From: Selaginella moellendorffii
Taxonomy: Eukaryota > Streptophyta > Lycopodiopsida > Selaginellales > Selaginellaceae
Direction: 5' to 3'
DNA: 64,000 nt
Assembly (NCBI RefSeq): GCF_000143415.4
Contig: NW_003314318.1
Coordinates: forward strand, 328,971 to 392,970
Position 1 is the first letter of the stretch. The number at the start of each line of letters is the position of its first letter. A program made the position numbers and the translations under genes. The notes under the pieces are model-generated. The model did not search any database, had not been told where the DNA came from, and saw only the letters and a program-made list of their open reading frames with translations. Below are positions 1 to 10,586 of this stretch, piece after piece.

Positions 1-267
1 CATCCAAATGTTTTGCTGGAAGATCGAGATGGGGAGGATGACGGCGTGGATCCACCGTTTGTGGATCGAGAGAATTACATTCACTGCTTCGAGCGTGCGG
101 ATCATTTGGGCGACAAGGTGGACACGCTTTACAATCTTCCGGTGTTCTACTCGGACAAGCTGGGAAGCCCGGACGATCTCACTGCCATGATCGCCGAGGG
201 GATTTACGTGTCGTGGAAGAGGTTCTTCCGTGCCATGGAGGAGGCTTCTACTTCAACTGAGGAGTGA
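1..267 (+). CDS. 3' end of an unidentified protein-coding gene (partial)
   Basis: Frame 1 is open from the window edge to a TGA at 265-267, giving 88 residues that begin HPNVLLEDRDGEDDG and end EEASTSTEE. The composition (FVDRENYIHCFERADHL, then VSWKRFFRAMEE) is that of a real folded protein C-terminus, with an acidic start and a hydrophilic tail. No intron signal is needed in this part. I do not recognise the family. The beginning lies outside the window. Confidence 0.6.
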   Translation, partial: HPNVLLEDRDGEDDGVDPPFVDRENYIHCFERADHLGDKVDTLYNLPVFYSDKLGSPDDLTAMIAEGIYVSWKRFFRAMEEASTSTEE

Positions 268-922
268 TATAATACTCGAACAATGTTCTAGGCATATCCG
301 CTCTTGACTTTGATTAAATCAAAACCGTTGGCTCAGTTATTTGAAAGAAGCAGAAGAAGACATAGCTTCACATCAGAACATTAAACGGTTGTGAGCTTGG
401 ATCGCAAGAAGATGCAAATTTCCGGAATCATCTCCCATTTCAGTGACCACCCTCTTTCGCTAGCGGTTTTCGACTCATCCTGCAGACCGACAAGCGATAT
501 TGTTCAATGCCTATTGCAGGTACTTGCTCGATCAAGGCAGCCCAGCAAAATAGTCTCTCTCCTGCTGCCACTGAGGGAGGTGGCCTAGAATGGACAGTTT
601 GTTCATGTAAGTGTAATCACTCGTCCTGCAAGACTGATCAGTTGGCTAAGGAATCCAGAGGAAAAAAAATTGTACTTACATCCAAAAATCCCTGCTGGAA
701 GACCGAGATTGAATCACCATTTCACTTGCAAGAAAGTTCCGAGACGTGAACTTTCTGAAGCAAGCTCGACAACTGATCTGTCGCCCTTAGAAGCATTGGC
801 ATCCAGAACCTCAGCCTCATCAACTATGACTATCACCACGCCGGTCAACAAAAGTCAACTAAGGTAAACTCTACCTTGATATAACTGTGCAGGGGTTTAT
901 TTTTTGGAGAGATAGAGTAGCA
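268..922. other. Intergenic / UTR stretch without a supported gene
   Basis: This holds the 3' flank of the partial gene and the 5' flank of the bL32 gene. Short ORFs here show no recognisable domains. One point of note: bases 679-711 resemble bases 1-33, which is coding sequence of the partial gene, so a piece of that gene may have been duplicated. Confidence 0.5.
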
Positions 923-1497
923 ATGGCGCTAGTCATGGCGATGGCACCATGCCAGGGACTGGGAGGAGCAACCACATTGCGATTCCGGCCAATATCCACT
1001 CCACCAAGCAAGAGAGGTATGGCAACCATCGTCATGGCAGTGCCCAAGAAGCGAACCTCCAAAACCAAGAGGAAAATCCGCCATGCCGTGTGGATGCGCA
1101 AAGCTCGAGTAGCCGCCGACAAGGCCCTGTCCCTCGCAAAGTCCGTTCTCACTGGTCGCTCAAACAGCTTCTACTACGAGACCGATGATCAACCTCCTGC
1201 GGTAACTTCCCCAATCCAAAAATTCTCTCTCGGTCTCTGTTACTCAAGTTTCGCGTTTTTGGAGCCCAGGAAACACCCAAATGCTTTGGCGATGGCTATG
1301 GTCTGACAGAAGAGGGAATGCTCGACGAGGAGGAAGAAGACATGTTAGAAGAAGTAAGTCATTGTCATTCCTTTTTATGTTTAGCTTACTTGGAGTTGCG
1401 ATTCCAGGCTCGGTTCAATGCGAGAGCAGTGGTGGTCGGCATAAATTTCCTCAATCTCCTGGCAGCAGCGAGGCTTGCTGGAAGAACACGCTTGTAA
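923..1497 (+). CDS. RPL32: Plastid-type ribosomal protein bL32, nuclear-encoded, with N-terminal extension
   Basis: Three exons (923-1201, 1270-1353, 1408-1497), all phase 0 with GT-AG introns, give 150 residues. Residues 38-90 begin [16 protein letters not shown] and contain [11 protein letters not shown] and NSFYYE. They match plastid rpl32 (PKKRTS start, AFSLAKSLSTGNSKSFF block), not the zinc-finger mitochondrial bL32. Residues 1-37 are basic, with Ala, Ser and Pro and few acids, as in a transit peptide. An acidic segment (LDEEEEDM) and a short C-terminal exon extend past the plastid length. The ATG at 923 has a good context (gcaATGG). The inference is a plastid gene moved to the nucleus that gained a targeting exon and introns. 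The last exon could alternatively splice on at a gtaagt next to the stop. Confidence 0.88.
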
Positions 1498-1639
1498 GTT
1501 GTAAGTTGTTCTCCAGGAAAGAGAAAGAGAAGCTCCTCCGTTTAAGTCTCTATAGTGATGATGCGTGCATGTAGACTAGCTCATCGCGGGAAGCAAGCCA
1601 TGTACTCCACAGTTCGTCGTCATCGGATTCTAGTGAGTT

Positions 1640-3462
1640 TCAAAAGGTTGAGCTCCGCTTTTGATCAAGCTTCCTACAAGTACCTCGAAAGACGAGTTTC
1701 GCCGGTGTGCAGCTGATACCAGTTTCTGTGTGTAACAGGCTGCCAGTTCGTAAGCTCCAGATCCTGACAGCATTGTCTTCACATCCTGTCATCCGAAGCC
1801 ATCCATCTCATGCCCGTTTTCCATTTTATCTCAAAACTTCAAACCTGACATAAGAACCGTTCCAGTCGGATCTATGCCAAGCTGCAGGGATGAAAACGAG
1901 TTCTTATGTCCTTCGAAGGAACGCAACCATCCTCTTCCCACAAGACGCCGATCCCACAGCCGAATCTGATCAAATAATAAAAGCTAGTGAAAACCGAAAG
2001 CAGTGAGACTTACACTGTCGCTCATGTCACTGGCTACCACGTAAGATTCATCCGATGGAAGCAGCAGCAAGCTAAAGAAATCCGTGATTAGAAGAATGCT
2101 CCATGACAAAGCAGAACCTCTACCTACAAACGGATGATTTCATGCGTATGCTGTTCCTTGAATCCATCTTCTGTAATCAGGAAGGACTGAGCTTGATAGA
2201 ATCGAAGCACAAGCATTTGACTTACCCAAAACCGCCGTTCGCGGATATCAAGTGACAAGATGCAGCCATTCCGAAATCCACACACGACAATATTTCCCTG
2301 CAAGTCAATCGAACTAGGAAAAGAAAAGGAAGGCAACGGAGAGCAAGCTTACGGTGCTATCGGTTTTCTGTGACAAAACGTCGTGGGGACAGTGATATAT
2401 CCAGCTTCGCTGCCCAGTTTGCAGGTTCACCACCCCAGCTCTGGTGTGCGTTCCTGTGAAGATCAATAATAGCTTGCGCAATGACAGAGAAAGAGCTTTA
2501 CCAATTGATGCTTTAGTTCCGCACGGGAACATGTCCGCGGTCCACACTGTATAGTTTGTCCTCACATCGGCTGTGACTGCCAGAGTATCGAGATCGAGTA
2601 CTTGCAAGCTACCGCCAGTAGCATTTCCCAGCCTTGCAACTCTGGGATGAAACTCAGTCAGATAAGTAGCTGAAAGAGAAACAAAAGAAGAAGGTACAAG
2701 GCACCATACATTGCGATTTTGTGCGGATTTTGCTTAGTTGACAGCGTCTTGATCGCAGTAACCATGGAAGAACCACCGGCGCATAGGGAGCGATTTACAG
2801 CGAGAGATGGCGGTCTCCTTCCAGGCTCTAGCAGAGACTCGTTCTTTGGCAATGGATGGATTATCATTGAGAAACGATCGTTTGGACGACGACAATATGT
2901 TTCGGATACAACACTGCACAGAAAAACAAAAGTGTGAGATGGGAGAGGAAAGAACAGACCCTTGGAAGAAAACTTACAAGGCTGCTCCTTGAGAACTACC
3001 CATGAACACTGCATTGTTTTCGAAATAGCCGCAATATCCCCAGCCCACAGCGCACTGGGGCGTAATAACACCATATCTCCATGTCTGTAGACACAAACAC
3101 GAGAGACAATGAAAACAAAGAAAAAAAAAAAGAATCCAAATACCTGAGGACGAACTGAGAATGTTTCCACTGTAGATCGTCGGAAGAACACTGGATTCCT
3201 TGGGAAGATTTCCCTGTCGAGCAGTAGCTTTGGAATCGGAATGACTTTCTTCTTCCCAGCCTGGTAAAATTCCCATTAAATCCGAGTAAAGCATACCAAA
3301 TAGATGCCTCTGGAGTTGCCGCCGCCGCTGGCGCTTCCTCCGGCTTCCGCGAGATCGGGAAGTACCGATTCCGCTCGGTGTCGAAGTAAAATCCAGGAAG
3401 ATCTGCGAGAAATCGTGTCACAACAGGGACGATCAAAGCCTCGCGCCCTTACCTACAGGCAT
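1640..3462 (-). CDS. DCAF4-like WD40 protein (CUL4-DDB1 substrate receptor family)
   Basis: A multi-exon minus-strand gene. Exon 1 is only 10 coding bases (ATG CCT GTA G, 3462-3453), joined to an exon reading DLPGFYFDTERNRYFPI, the N-terminal motif of the DCAF4/WDR21 family. Later exons read TWRYGVITPQC, TEFHPRVARLGNATGG, AGVVNLQTGQRSWIY, NIVVCGFRNGCILSLDIRERRFW, IRLWDRRLVGRG and finally GCEDNAVRIWSLRTGSLLH before a TGA at 1640-1642. The IRLWD and VRIWS ends are WD40 blades. The family is expected to act as a substrate receptor of CUL4-DDB1 ubiquitin ligases in the nucleus. The junction between exons 2 and 3 is uncertain: frame favours an acceptor near 3203 over the nearer one at 3256. The start codon lies 49 bp from that of the OSB gene on the other strand. 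Confidence 0.82.
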
Positions 3463-3511
3463 TTTTCCTAAGAACCCTAAAATATCGCAGGGGTTTAGGG
3501 TTTAATCGGCT
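3463..3511. promoter_or_regulatory. 49-bp bidirectional interval with telo-boxes
   Basis: This interval separates two divergent start codons. It carries a telo-box in each orientation: AACCCTAAA at about 3473-3481 and TTTAGGGTTTA at about 3494-3504. Telo-boxes are common near the start of plant housekeeping genes. The interval must contain both 5' leaders or overlapping start sites. Confidence 0.6.
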
Positions 3512-4683
3512 ATGGCGTGTCTCCTGCGAATCCGCTGCGCTGCCGCGCTCTCTCCCCCACTGGCGGCGCCCCGGCAGCGGCATTTCTTCGCGCTCACGGC
3601 CAGGCTCGCATCGGCACAGTCCGCGGAGGCATTTGGATTGAAGCCGCTGCGAGCGGTGGTAACACGCAGCATTGGATCGGCGCGGCAGGCAAAGGCCGCG
3701 GCGCAGCCGGCAGAGGGCGATTCCAGGCCCCAGTTCCCACGGCCTTCGTCGGTGGGCTATGACAAGAGCCTCGCCAACACCATCCATTTGATCGGCAGCG
3801 TGGGAGTGAATCCCGACATCAAGTACCTCGACAATGGAACGATCGTTGCTACCTCGAGCTTGAGCGTCAAGAAGGCTCCACAGGGCGATCCATCCTGGTA
3901 AGTCGATCTCTAGAAGTTCTTCCAGTGGAGAAAGAAAGAGAAAAGCTTCTCACTGTATACGTTTTGTTTTTTCTTTTTTCTCACAGGTTTTTCTTGGAGT
4001 TTCAAAACGATCTAGCAGAGATTGCTGCTCAACACGTTAGAAAAGGAGATAGAATCCACGTTGGTGGTCGTGTTCTAGTGGAGAAAATGGATCCGAATAC
4101 TGGCGAAGGGCCTCAAGTTCTTTGGAAGGTAGAAAGATCTTCTAGAAGTTATTTTTCATTTTGGTTTTGCTTCTGTTATCAGGTGGAAGTATCAGACCTT
4201 CACTTCGTGGACGATCTATATGGTTCTAAAGCCCAACCTTTACCAACAGCTACAGCCATCAAACCAGGACCAACAGGTAATTTTGCTTGGAAACTCTTCC
4301 TCAATTCCAGCCTGAATGCTTCCTCCCGCTGTTGCTAGCAGAGAAAAAACTAGCCGCTGAGAAATCGTGGAAGCTGTTCTTCTCCAGTCCCAGCGATTGG
4401 TACGACAATCGTGACAACAAGGTACATCCAAGTTTTTACACGATCACACGATCACACGATCGAAACTTCTTTTTCTTGCCAGAGAAATCCAAAGGCACCA
4501 GACTTTAAGCACAAGAGCAACGGTGAGGGGCTCTGGATCGATGGCTACTACACTCCTTCCTTCGTTACACAGCAAATCGCCGATCTGGAAGCTAAAGGAG
4601 TCCTAAAAAGCTCTAAACCAACACCGGCGAGCACTACCGCTGCTACCACCGAGGAAGAATCAAGCGGATATAATCCCTGGTAA
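3512..4683 (+). CDS. OSB-type organellar single-stranded DNA-binding protein
   Basis: Five exons (3512-3897, 3987-4128, 4183-4276, 4339-4421, 4483-4683). The N-terminus (MACLLRIRCAAALSP, many Ala, Arg and Ser, no early acids) is a typical organelle presequence. It is followed by an OB-fold SSB-like part (NTIHLIGSVGVNPDIKYLDNG, then HVRKGDRIHVGGRVLVEK). Exons 4-5 encode the plant-specific PDF motif: WKLFFSSPSDWYDNRDNK, then NPKAPDFKHKSNGEGLWI. OSB proteins bind single-stranded DNA in mitochondria or plastids and limit recombination between short repeats. There is one PDF motif; known OSBs have one to three. Which organelle is targeted cannot be told by eye. Confidence 0.9.
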
Positions 4684-4821
4684 AGAAGTAGCAATGTAGA
4701 TAGTAAACTTCAAGGCCTTGCAATCTTTTTTTGAGGAAATATTTGCACTTCACATCAGTTGGTTCTTTCACGAGTTACAGGGAACTTTTTCCAAAACTTT
4801 TCTTCCGGTGAAGTTGCGAGC

Positions 4822-6548
4822 TTAAAACCCGAACAGCCCGATTTCGGTTGCCCGTTCCTTGTCAAATGTCTCAAAGTACTGGTAGATGATCGTCACGGCC
4901 AAGAGGATTCCAGTTCCAGAACCAATCGCTCCCATGAAATCGGCCACCACCGTCAGAGCTCCGATACAAATACCACCAAAGGCGGCCGCGGTTGGAATGT
5001 AGCGATTGAGTTCCCTCTGGAGGTTGGCTTCTCGGTGTCCGGGCATCACCATTTGTTGCTCCTGCAATTCCCGGGGAGAGAAGTCAGAAAAGATCGAGTT
5101 ACGAGCTAAAGTTCTTGCTTACCCGAAGCTGCTTGGCCACATCTCTAGCCGACGAACCAGAAACCTCAATCCACGTCTTGGAAAAGAGAGCGCATGCCGT
5201 GAGCATGAAAGTGAGGTAAAACAGAGCGTGGAAGGGGTGTGTCACCATATCCGCCAAGCTGCAAGTTTATCCTTGTCAAATCAAGTGAAAAGAAAAAAAC
5301 GATTTTGTAGCTCACCTCGAAGGCGGAGTTATGAAGTAGACGAGCCCTCCAACAGGCACAAGCTGACCACTGTGCGAGTACTCCGACTCCTTCCATTGGC
5401 CCAAGAGATTCACGAGAAGGTTTGTGCTGTACCTCCTATACAGCAGCTGGAAGTAAACCAGAAAAGAAGTTTCAACCGAGAACTAAAGCGAAGTCACGTC
5501 TTACCTGAGAGATGAAGTACAAGTTCGAGACGAGCGCCGACTGGAGAATGATAGGCATATTCGAAGTGTAGAAGAGCTTGATGGGATAGAAACCCTGCTG
5601 TCCACGAGCGCTCTTGGATCTCACGGGAAGGACAACGCGGAAGCCTTGGAAGTAGATGACAATGAGGAAGACGATCACGGTGGCACAGAGGTTTGTCACG
5701 TTTGGAAGGTTTTGCCTGTAAAAAGCCTCCTTGAGTGCTCGGACCTTGTCAGTTCTCGTGATCAAGAGGTGGAAGAGAGCAATGATAGCTCCCTCAAACT
5801 CAGCTCCACGGCCACTGTTGATGGTAGTCGGACTAAACGCCTTCCAGATGATGGTCTCACTGTCACAGTCACAATAGAAATAATCAGAGCTGGAAAAGGA
5901 AAAGGTTTCTCTCACCAGATGTTGGTGGCTATGAACAACGAGATTCCCGATCCAAGCCCGTATCCCTTCTGGAGGAGTTCATCCAGGCAAATGACAATGA
6001 TACCAGCGAAGAAGAGCTGAATGATGATCAGAATCGCGTTGCCGGCTCCGAGATCACGAACGTCGCCGTACATTCCAGACAAAACGTACGCGACAGCTTC
6101 ACCAATCGTGATCAAAACACCCAGAAGCTTTTGAGCTCCGTTCCTACAAAGTCCCACAAAACCATCAGTAGAAGCCACCAAGCACAAATGTCAAAAACAC
6201 TTACACAAGAGCTCGGTCTTCTCTCACGTTGTTGTCAACCTCGATAATCTTCGAGCCAGCCAAGAGCTGCATCACAAGACCAGAAGTAACGATGGGAGTA
6301 ATTCCCAATTCCATCACAGTCCCGCGGTTGGAAGCCAGGATGACGCGCATCCAGTAAAAGGGATCCGATCCATTGGCCGAGTGGATCCCGTAGAGTGGGA
6401 GCTGGCTACAAACCAGGAAGATGAACAAGGAAACCACCGTGTACATAACCTTTTCCCTGAACGGGACCTTCCTATCGGCCGTTTGAACCTCGGGAAGGAC
6501 CGAGAGGAAAGGCCGCACTAAATGCAACACGCGAAATCCGCTACCCAT
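4822..6548 (-). CDS. SEC61A: SEC61 alpha, ER protein translocation channel
   Basis: The minus-strand gene starts [22 protein letters not shown] and continues through [27 protein letters not shown], the typical Sec61 alpha N-terminus with TM1 and the plug. Exon 1 ends in REDRALV and is joined in frame to [20 protein letters not shown]. The last exon ends GLFGF before a TAA at 4822-4824. The protein forms the channel through which nascent chains enter the ER. All hydrophobic segments appear intact, and introns are short and canonical. Bases 4684-4821 separate it from the convergent OSB gene. Confidence 0.95.
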
Positions 6549-9500
6549 GGCGCCGAGCTAGAGATCGATCCTGTATGAAAAAATCTCCGTCAAAATCCGA
6601 CCGCGACAAGCAAAAACCCTAGCCCGCGCCGCCGATCCAATCGAGCAGGCGGGAGAGAGGCGCTGCCCGGATCTGCAGCGGCAGCTAGATCTAGAGATCG
6701 AGAGGGAGAAATCGAGCTGAGACTTACTTCAATTGGCGCTCCCCGCAGCCCTTGTGCTCGATCTAAAACCTAACTTCTGTTCTAACCCGTGGTTTTTATC
6801 TTCCAACCCTTTTCTTTGTAAAATTACCTTACCCACGGCTGGAGTTCATTGACCACTCTTATTTCGTGACGAGCAGCAAGCTCTTGGCTATGGCGGTCGA
6901 GCGAGATCTTCCGCAATAGTCCGCGATATTTCGTGCAATCTCGTGCTCCAATGTTCTGTTCTTTGATCGATCGGGGGGTGTCCAAACTAGGCCAACACCG
7001 TTTGAGATGTGGTTGACATCCCAACTATGTTTGTGATTCCCACATCAAGCCCTGAGAAGGGACTAACGAAAGTTTCAGATGGAGAGTCATCTAGGTCATG
7101 TTCCAAGGATATGGATCTAGAATAATATAGTCCATTTTCCCTTCAGATAGAGATGGAGTCTTCCAAGGATATGGATCTAGAATAATCATTCATATACTGT
7201 TTACAGCGCCCACCATGAAGGATGAGACCAAGAAATCTAGAAATGCCGTTTTGAAGAACATTATCGTTGCAATGTGGAACAAAGGAGTGAAGGTCTTCAA
7301 GCTTCCTGTCAATAGGCAAAGATTTCCATACCAAGACCAAGAACAACCACAAGATGATCTATCACTATGGGGCATGGAGTATGGAGGTTAAAGCTTGAAG
7401 ATTGCATGGAGCATGGAGCAGGGGCATTGAAGATCAAGAGCGGGAAGACAACACATACTCTGGCGCTATTCTTGAATCTACGTGGGATTCTGGCGTGGCT
7501 AAAATCTTGGCTACTGCTATTCAACTCATAGTCTGGAATATATGAGTGAAGAGCCCTTGGCCTTTATTCAGAGTTGTAGTTTTCTAATGCTGCGAAGTGG
7601 CACTGTGTTAGCTAGACTTTTACTAGTTCAGTATTGGCAATAGTGCATGTCCAGTGGCGTCAGGGTTGATGTCCTGTAGGTAATCCTTCATGAAGGCCCC
7701 GGTCTTTCGAGTTGCGACCATCCTGCAGCTGCAGCTGATTGCCTGGGAGCCATGGGAAGAACTATAGACTAGTGTGAAAGACCGTATGTTCACGTCATCA
7801 TGTTAGCCTGGTGTAGTGTGTTGATGAGGCTATATGCACAGGTTGCTACCTTATGACCCTTGTCACGTTGATGGTTGAAATGGAAACCCAGACCAGGGTG
7901 GTCACACCGTCCTCCATGATATCAAGGACAAGAGATTGATTGTGTTCTAGCCGAAGATTACAATCTCTCTCTGTCTCTCTGTAGATAGTTGTTTGCAGTA
8001 AACGATTCCGGAGAAGCGATTCTCCTCCTACAGCTTGAGAGTAGCGAAGAATTAGATTTGTCTTAGCTTTCTTTTTTGATTGTTTCGGAGAATCAAGAGG
8101 ACCAGGCAAGAGAGGCGCCGGCATGAGTGTTTTTGAGGAAGAGAGGTGTGTAACTTGCAAGCGTTACTGGCTAATGATCTAGCTAATCTGAAATGAATTA
8201 ATATGGAGCGTTTTTCCTTAGAATTCCGAGCGTTTGCAAAAACCTTTTGGGTGTGTCAGTGTGGACTCCAGTAGTGGTACACTCGTACAGTCGTATACAG
8301 GAATAGCTTATACTATATATGTGATGTTATTGTGAAATGTCCACTTTTATTGCAGCCCACCATCAGGCCCCCATTTCATTCAATGCCGAAAATATTCGCG
8401 TCACTGTGTCCGAGGATCCATCCCACCCCATGCATTGCATGGAAGAACTTTTTCTGTGGCGATTATCTCGTGGAAAAACAACCAAAATGAAAACTATAAG
8501 CTGTAGCAGCAAGAAGTGGAAACGATTCGATTGATCGACAAGGAGCAAACCTGTGTACTCGACTGGAATGGATCGTTAGCGATCCACTCCACTTTCAGCA
8601 CGTCCCGCTGTGGCTTACGACACGAGATCGTGCAGCAGACGAGCATTCAAGAAAACGAAGACCCGAATGCCACGTATTGTACGTCGGTGCCATTTGTCTC
8701 TACGTGTCAGTGACGTGTCATGTCGGTCAACGGCGACGAAAGTGGCTCACGTGATCTCGGTTTGTGCTCCAGTACGGTAGCGGCGACATCGTGGAGTAAA
8801 TCTATCGCTTCAAACACGGCTGGCAAAACGCTTAAGCTTGTAACATATGAGTCTTGGCAGCTTAGAAGATTCCTATTTTCTTAGCCATGGCTTTCTTTAT
8901 AAGAGTGGATCTATCTAAGCACTGGGCTTGATCTATTAGTTTTCTTCGGGGATCCCGATGCCAAGAACCTCGAAACATCATGCTCGTCTTGCAATCGCGA
9001 TGACATTTCTATTATGGTTTGGAGTGAGGGATCAAAGTAAATATGATAATGGATCGCCCATGGTGCGATCTTGCTAAGATATCGAATTCGACCGTCACCG
9101 CTTAGATCTCGGCGGACAAGTTGTTTGGGAGCACCACATTGTTTTCTTTAGATTCGTGCCCCCCTCTCTCAACAAAAACGAAACACACCACTTGGAAAAA
9201 CTTGTATGGTATGCGCTGTGCTGTGTTGATCCAATAATATAAGGACTGGCAGAGATTTGCTTTAAGTTCTTCCAGTCGTCGCGACGACCAATTCCTCGTC
9301 CACCCAAAAACCCACGCCTCTTCATAGAAGAAACTTTTCTTTGTTTGCTACCATTTTGGCAGAATTATATAGTTGCCAGTTTTCGAGTTTAAATTAATTC
9401 TTGAATTTTTTTTTTGGGGTTTTGTTTGCTGCTCCTGAGCACTACTGCTGCTTCTGCATGCTCCAGAGGGGGCCATTCCTTCTTTGGCCTGCCTGGAAAG

Positions 9501-10586
9501 CTTTAACACCACCCAAGTATTTTCTATAGTATAAAACTTTGTGTTCCTGTTGTGTTGTGTTGTTGGCCATGCTCTTTGTGATCACTCAGCTCACGCACTT
9601 TCCCCAGGAATGATGAAATATAACTGTGTGGAACTCTAGATTCAGGAGCTATATTCTCCTTAGATTCTCGAGAATCTCTCTTCCCCTTGTTATGGCTGAG
9701 TGGGGGAATTTCTGCTAGGCAGCAATCAGTCTTAGTTAAAATTCCAAATCTCCAATCTCCATCACCAATATTACTCTCCAGCTTCAAAGTGTCCATCTCA
9801 CAAGGCTTTTTGAGCTCTGTAGTTTTCCTGCTGCTCAAAACTGGACCACCCACAAAAATTCCTAAGCTATCACCACCTTACTCACACTTACACATCCGCC
9901 ACCCTCCCACTTATTCATATGAAGTGGACGTGCAATCAAGAGACTCGCCTAGGGTTCTTGCTCCGCCCTTGAATTTCACATCCATCACCTTGACAAGGGA
10001 TCACATGCATGCAGTTATTAAAACAGGCTCAAGCTCAAACAATGGTTTCTCGGCTGAGAATTTTAGCAATTTAGCGAACATCGAATTGAATGAGTGTCAT
10101 GACTATTGTTTGCACGTCGATTCAATGCAAGAAGAAGCAGATCTAAAATCGTCCACTGCCACCACAAAATTTGCCAGGCGTGGGCATTTTAGTATGCGCC
10201 AAAGAATCCGTGGTCTCGGCCAAGACAACATTAACTTTAGACACGGATTCAAGCAAGCATGGAAAAAAAGCCCTTTGTAAATTGCCAAGAACCAAAGAAA
10301 ATTCCACTCCCTTATGTTTGACAAATCAATCCAATCCAAGAGCTTGAAATCTTTTTAATTCGCATGACCGCAGGTCGTGCAAGAAAGATCTGCCCCTATG
10401 TTCTTGCGAGAGCGTTCGTCGAGCTCGAGCTTTTCACGAATCTCATGGCCATTGATAGTGATTAATCAGTTAATACTAGCGATAATATGTATACCACCTC
10501 TAACAAAACTTTTTCAAGACAAACATTCCCAACTTTTCTTCCCACTCAAAACTTTCTCTTGGCGGATGGATCGCTCTCTCGAAGAA
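6549..10586. other. Gene-poor 4-kb interval
   Basis: No ORF here has a recognisable domain or a credible exon chain. Contents seen: the SEC61 alpha promoter; a direct repeat of 26 identical bases at 7101-7126 and 7161-7186; a cluster of ACGT motifs around 8690-8760 (TACGTGTCA, TGACGTGTCA, TCACGTGA) with a TTTATAA at about 8897; and the 3' flank of the ERF gene. A 197-codon open frame at 9687-10280 looks random (Ser/Pro-rich, no domain). An untranslated RNA or a decayed element cannot be excluded. Confidence 0.5.
7101..7186. repeat. Direct repeat of 26 bp, 60-bp period
   Basis: TTCCAAGGATATGGATCTAG followed by AATAAT occurs at 7101-7126 and again at 7161-7186. The upstream flanks (TTTCAGATGGAGAGTC and CTTCAGATAGAGATGGAGTC) are also similar. 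This suggests a diverged tandem duplication of about 60 bp in non-coding DNA. Confidence 0.75.

Noticed and set aside
7700-8200. Possible LTR-retrotransposon end in the gene-poor interval
   Set aside because: No paired long repeat, primer-binding site, polypurine tract or gag/pol coding was found, so a mobile element cannot be supported.
9687-10280. 197-codon plus-strand ORF in the gene-poor interval
   Set aside because: The sequence is low in information (Ser/Pro/His-rich), starts at a non-ATG codon or weak context, and shows no domain or exon partner.
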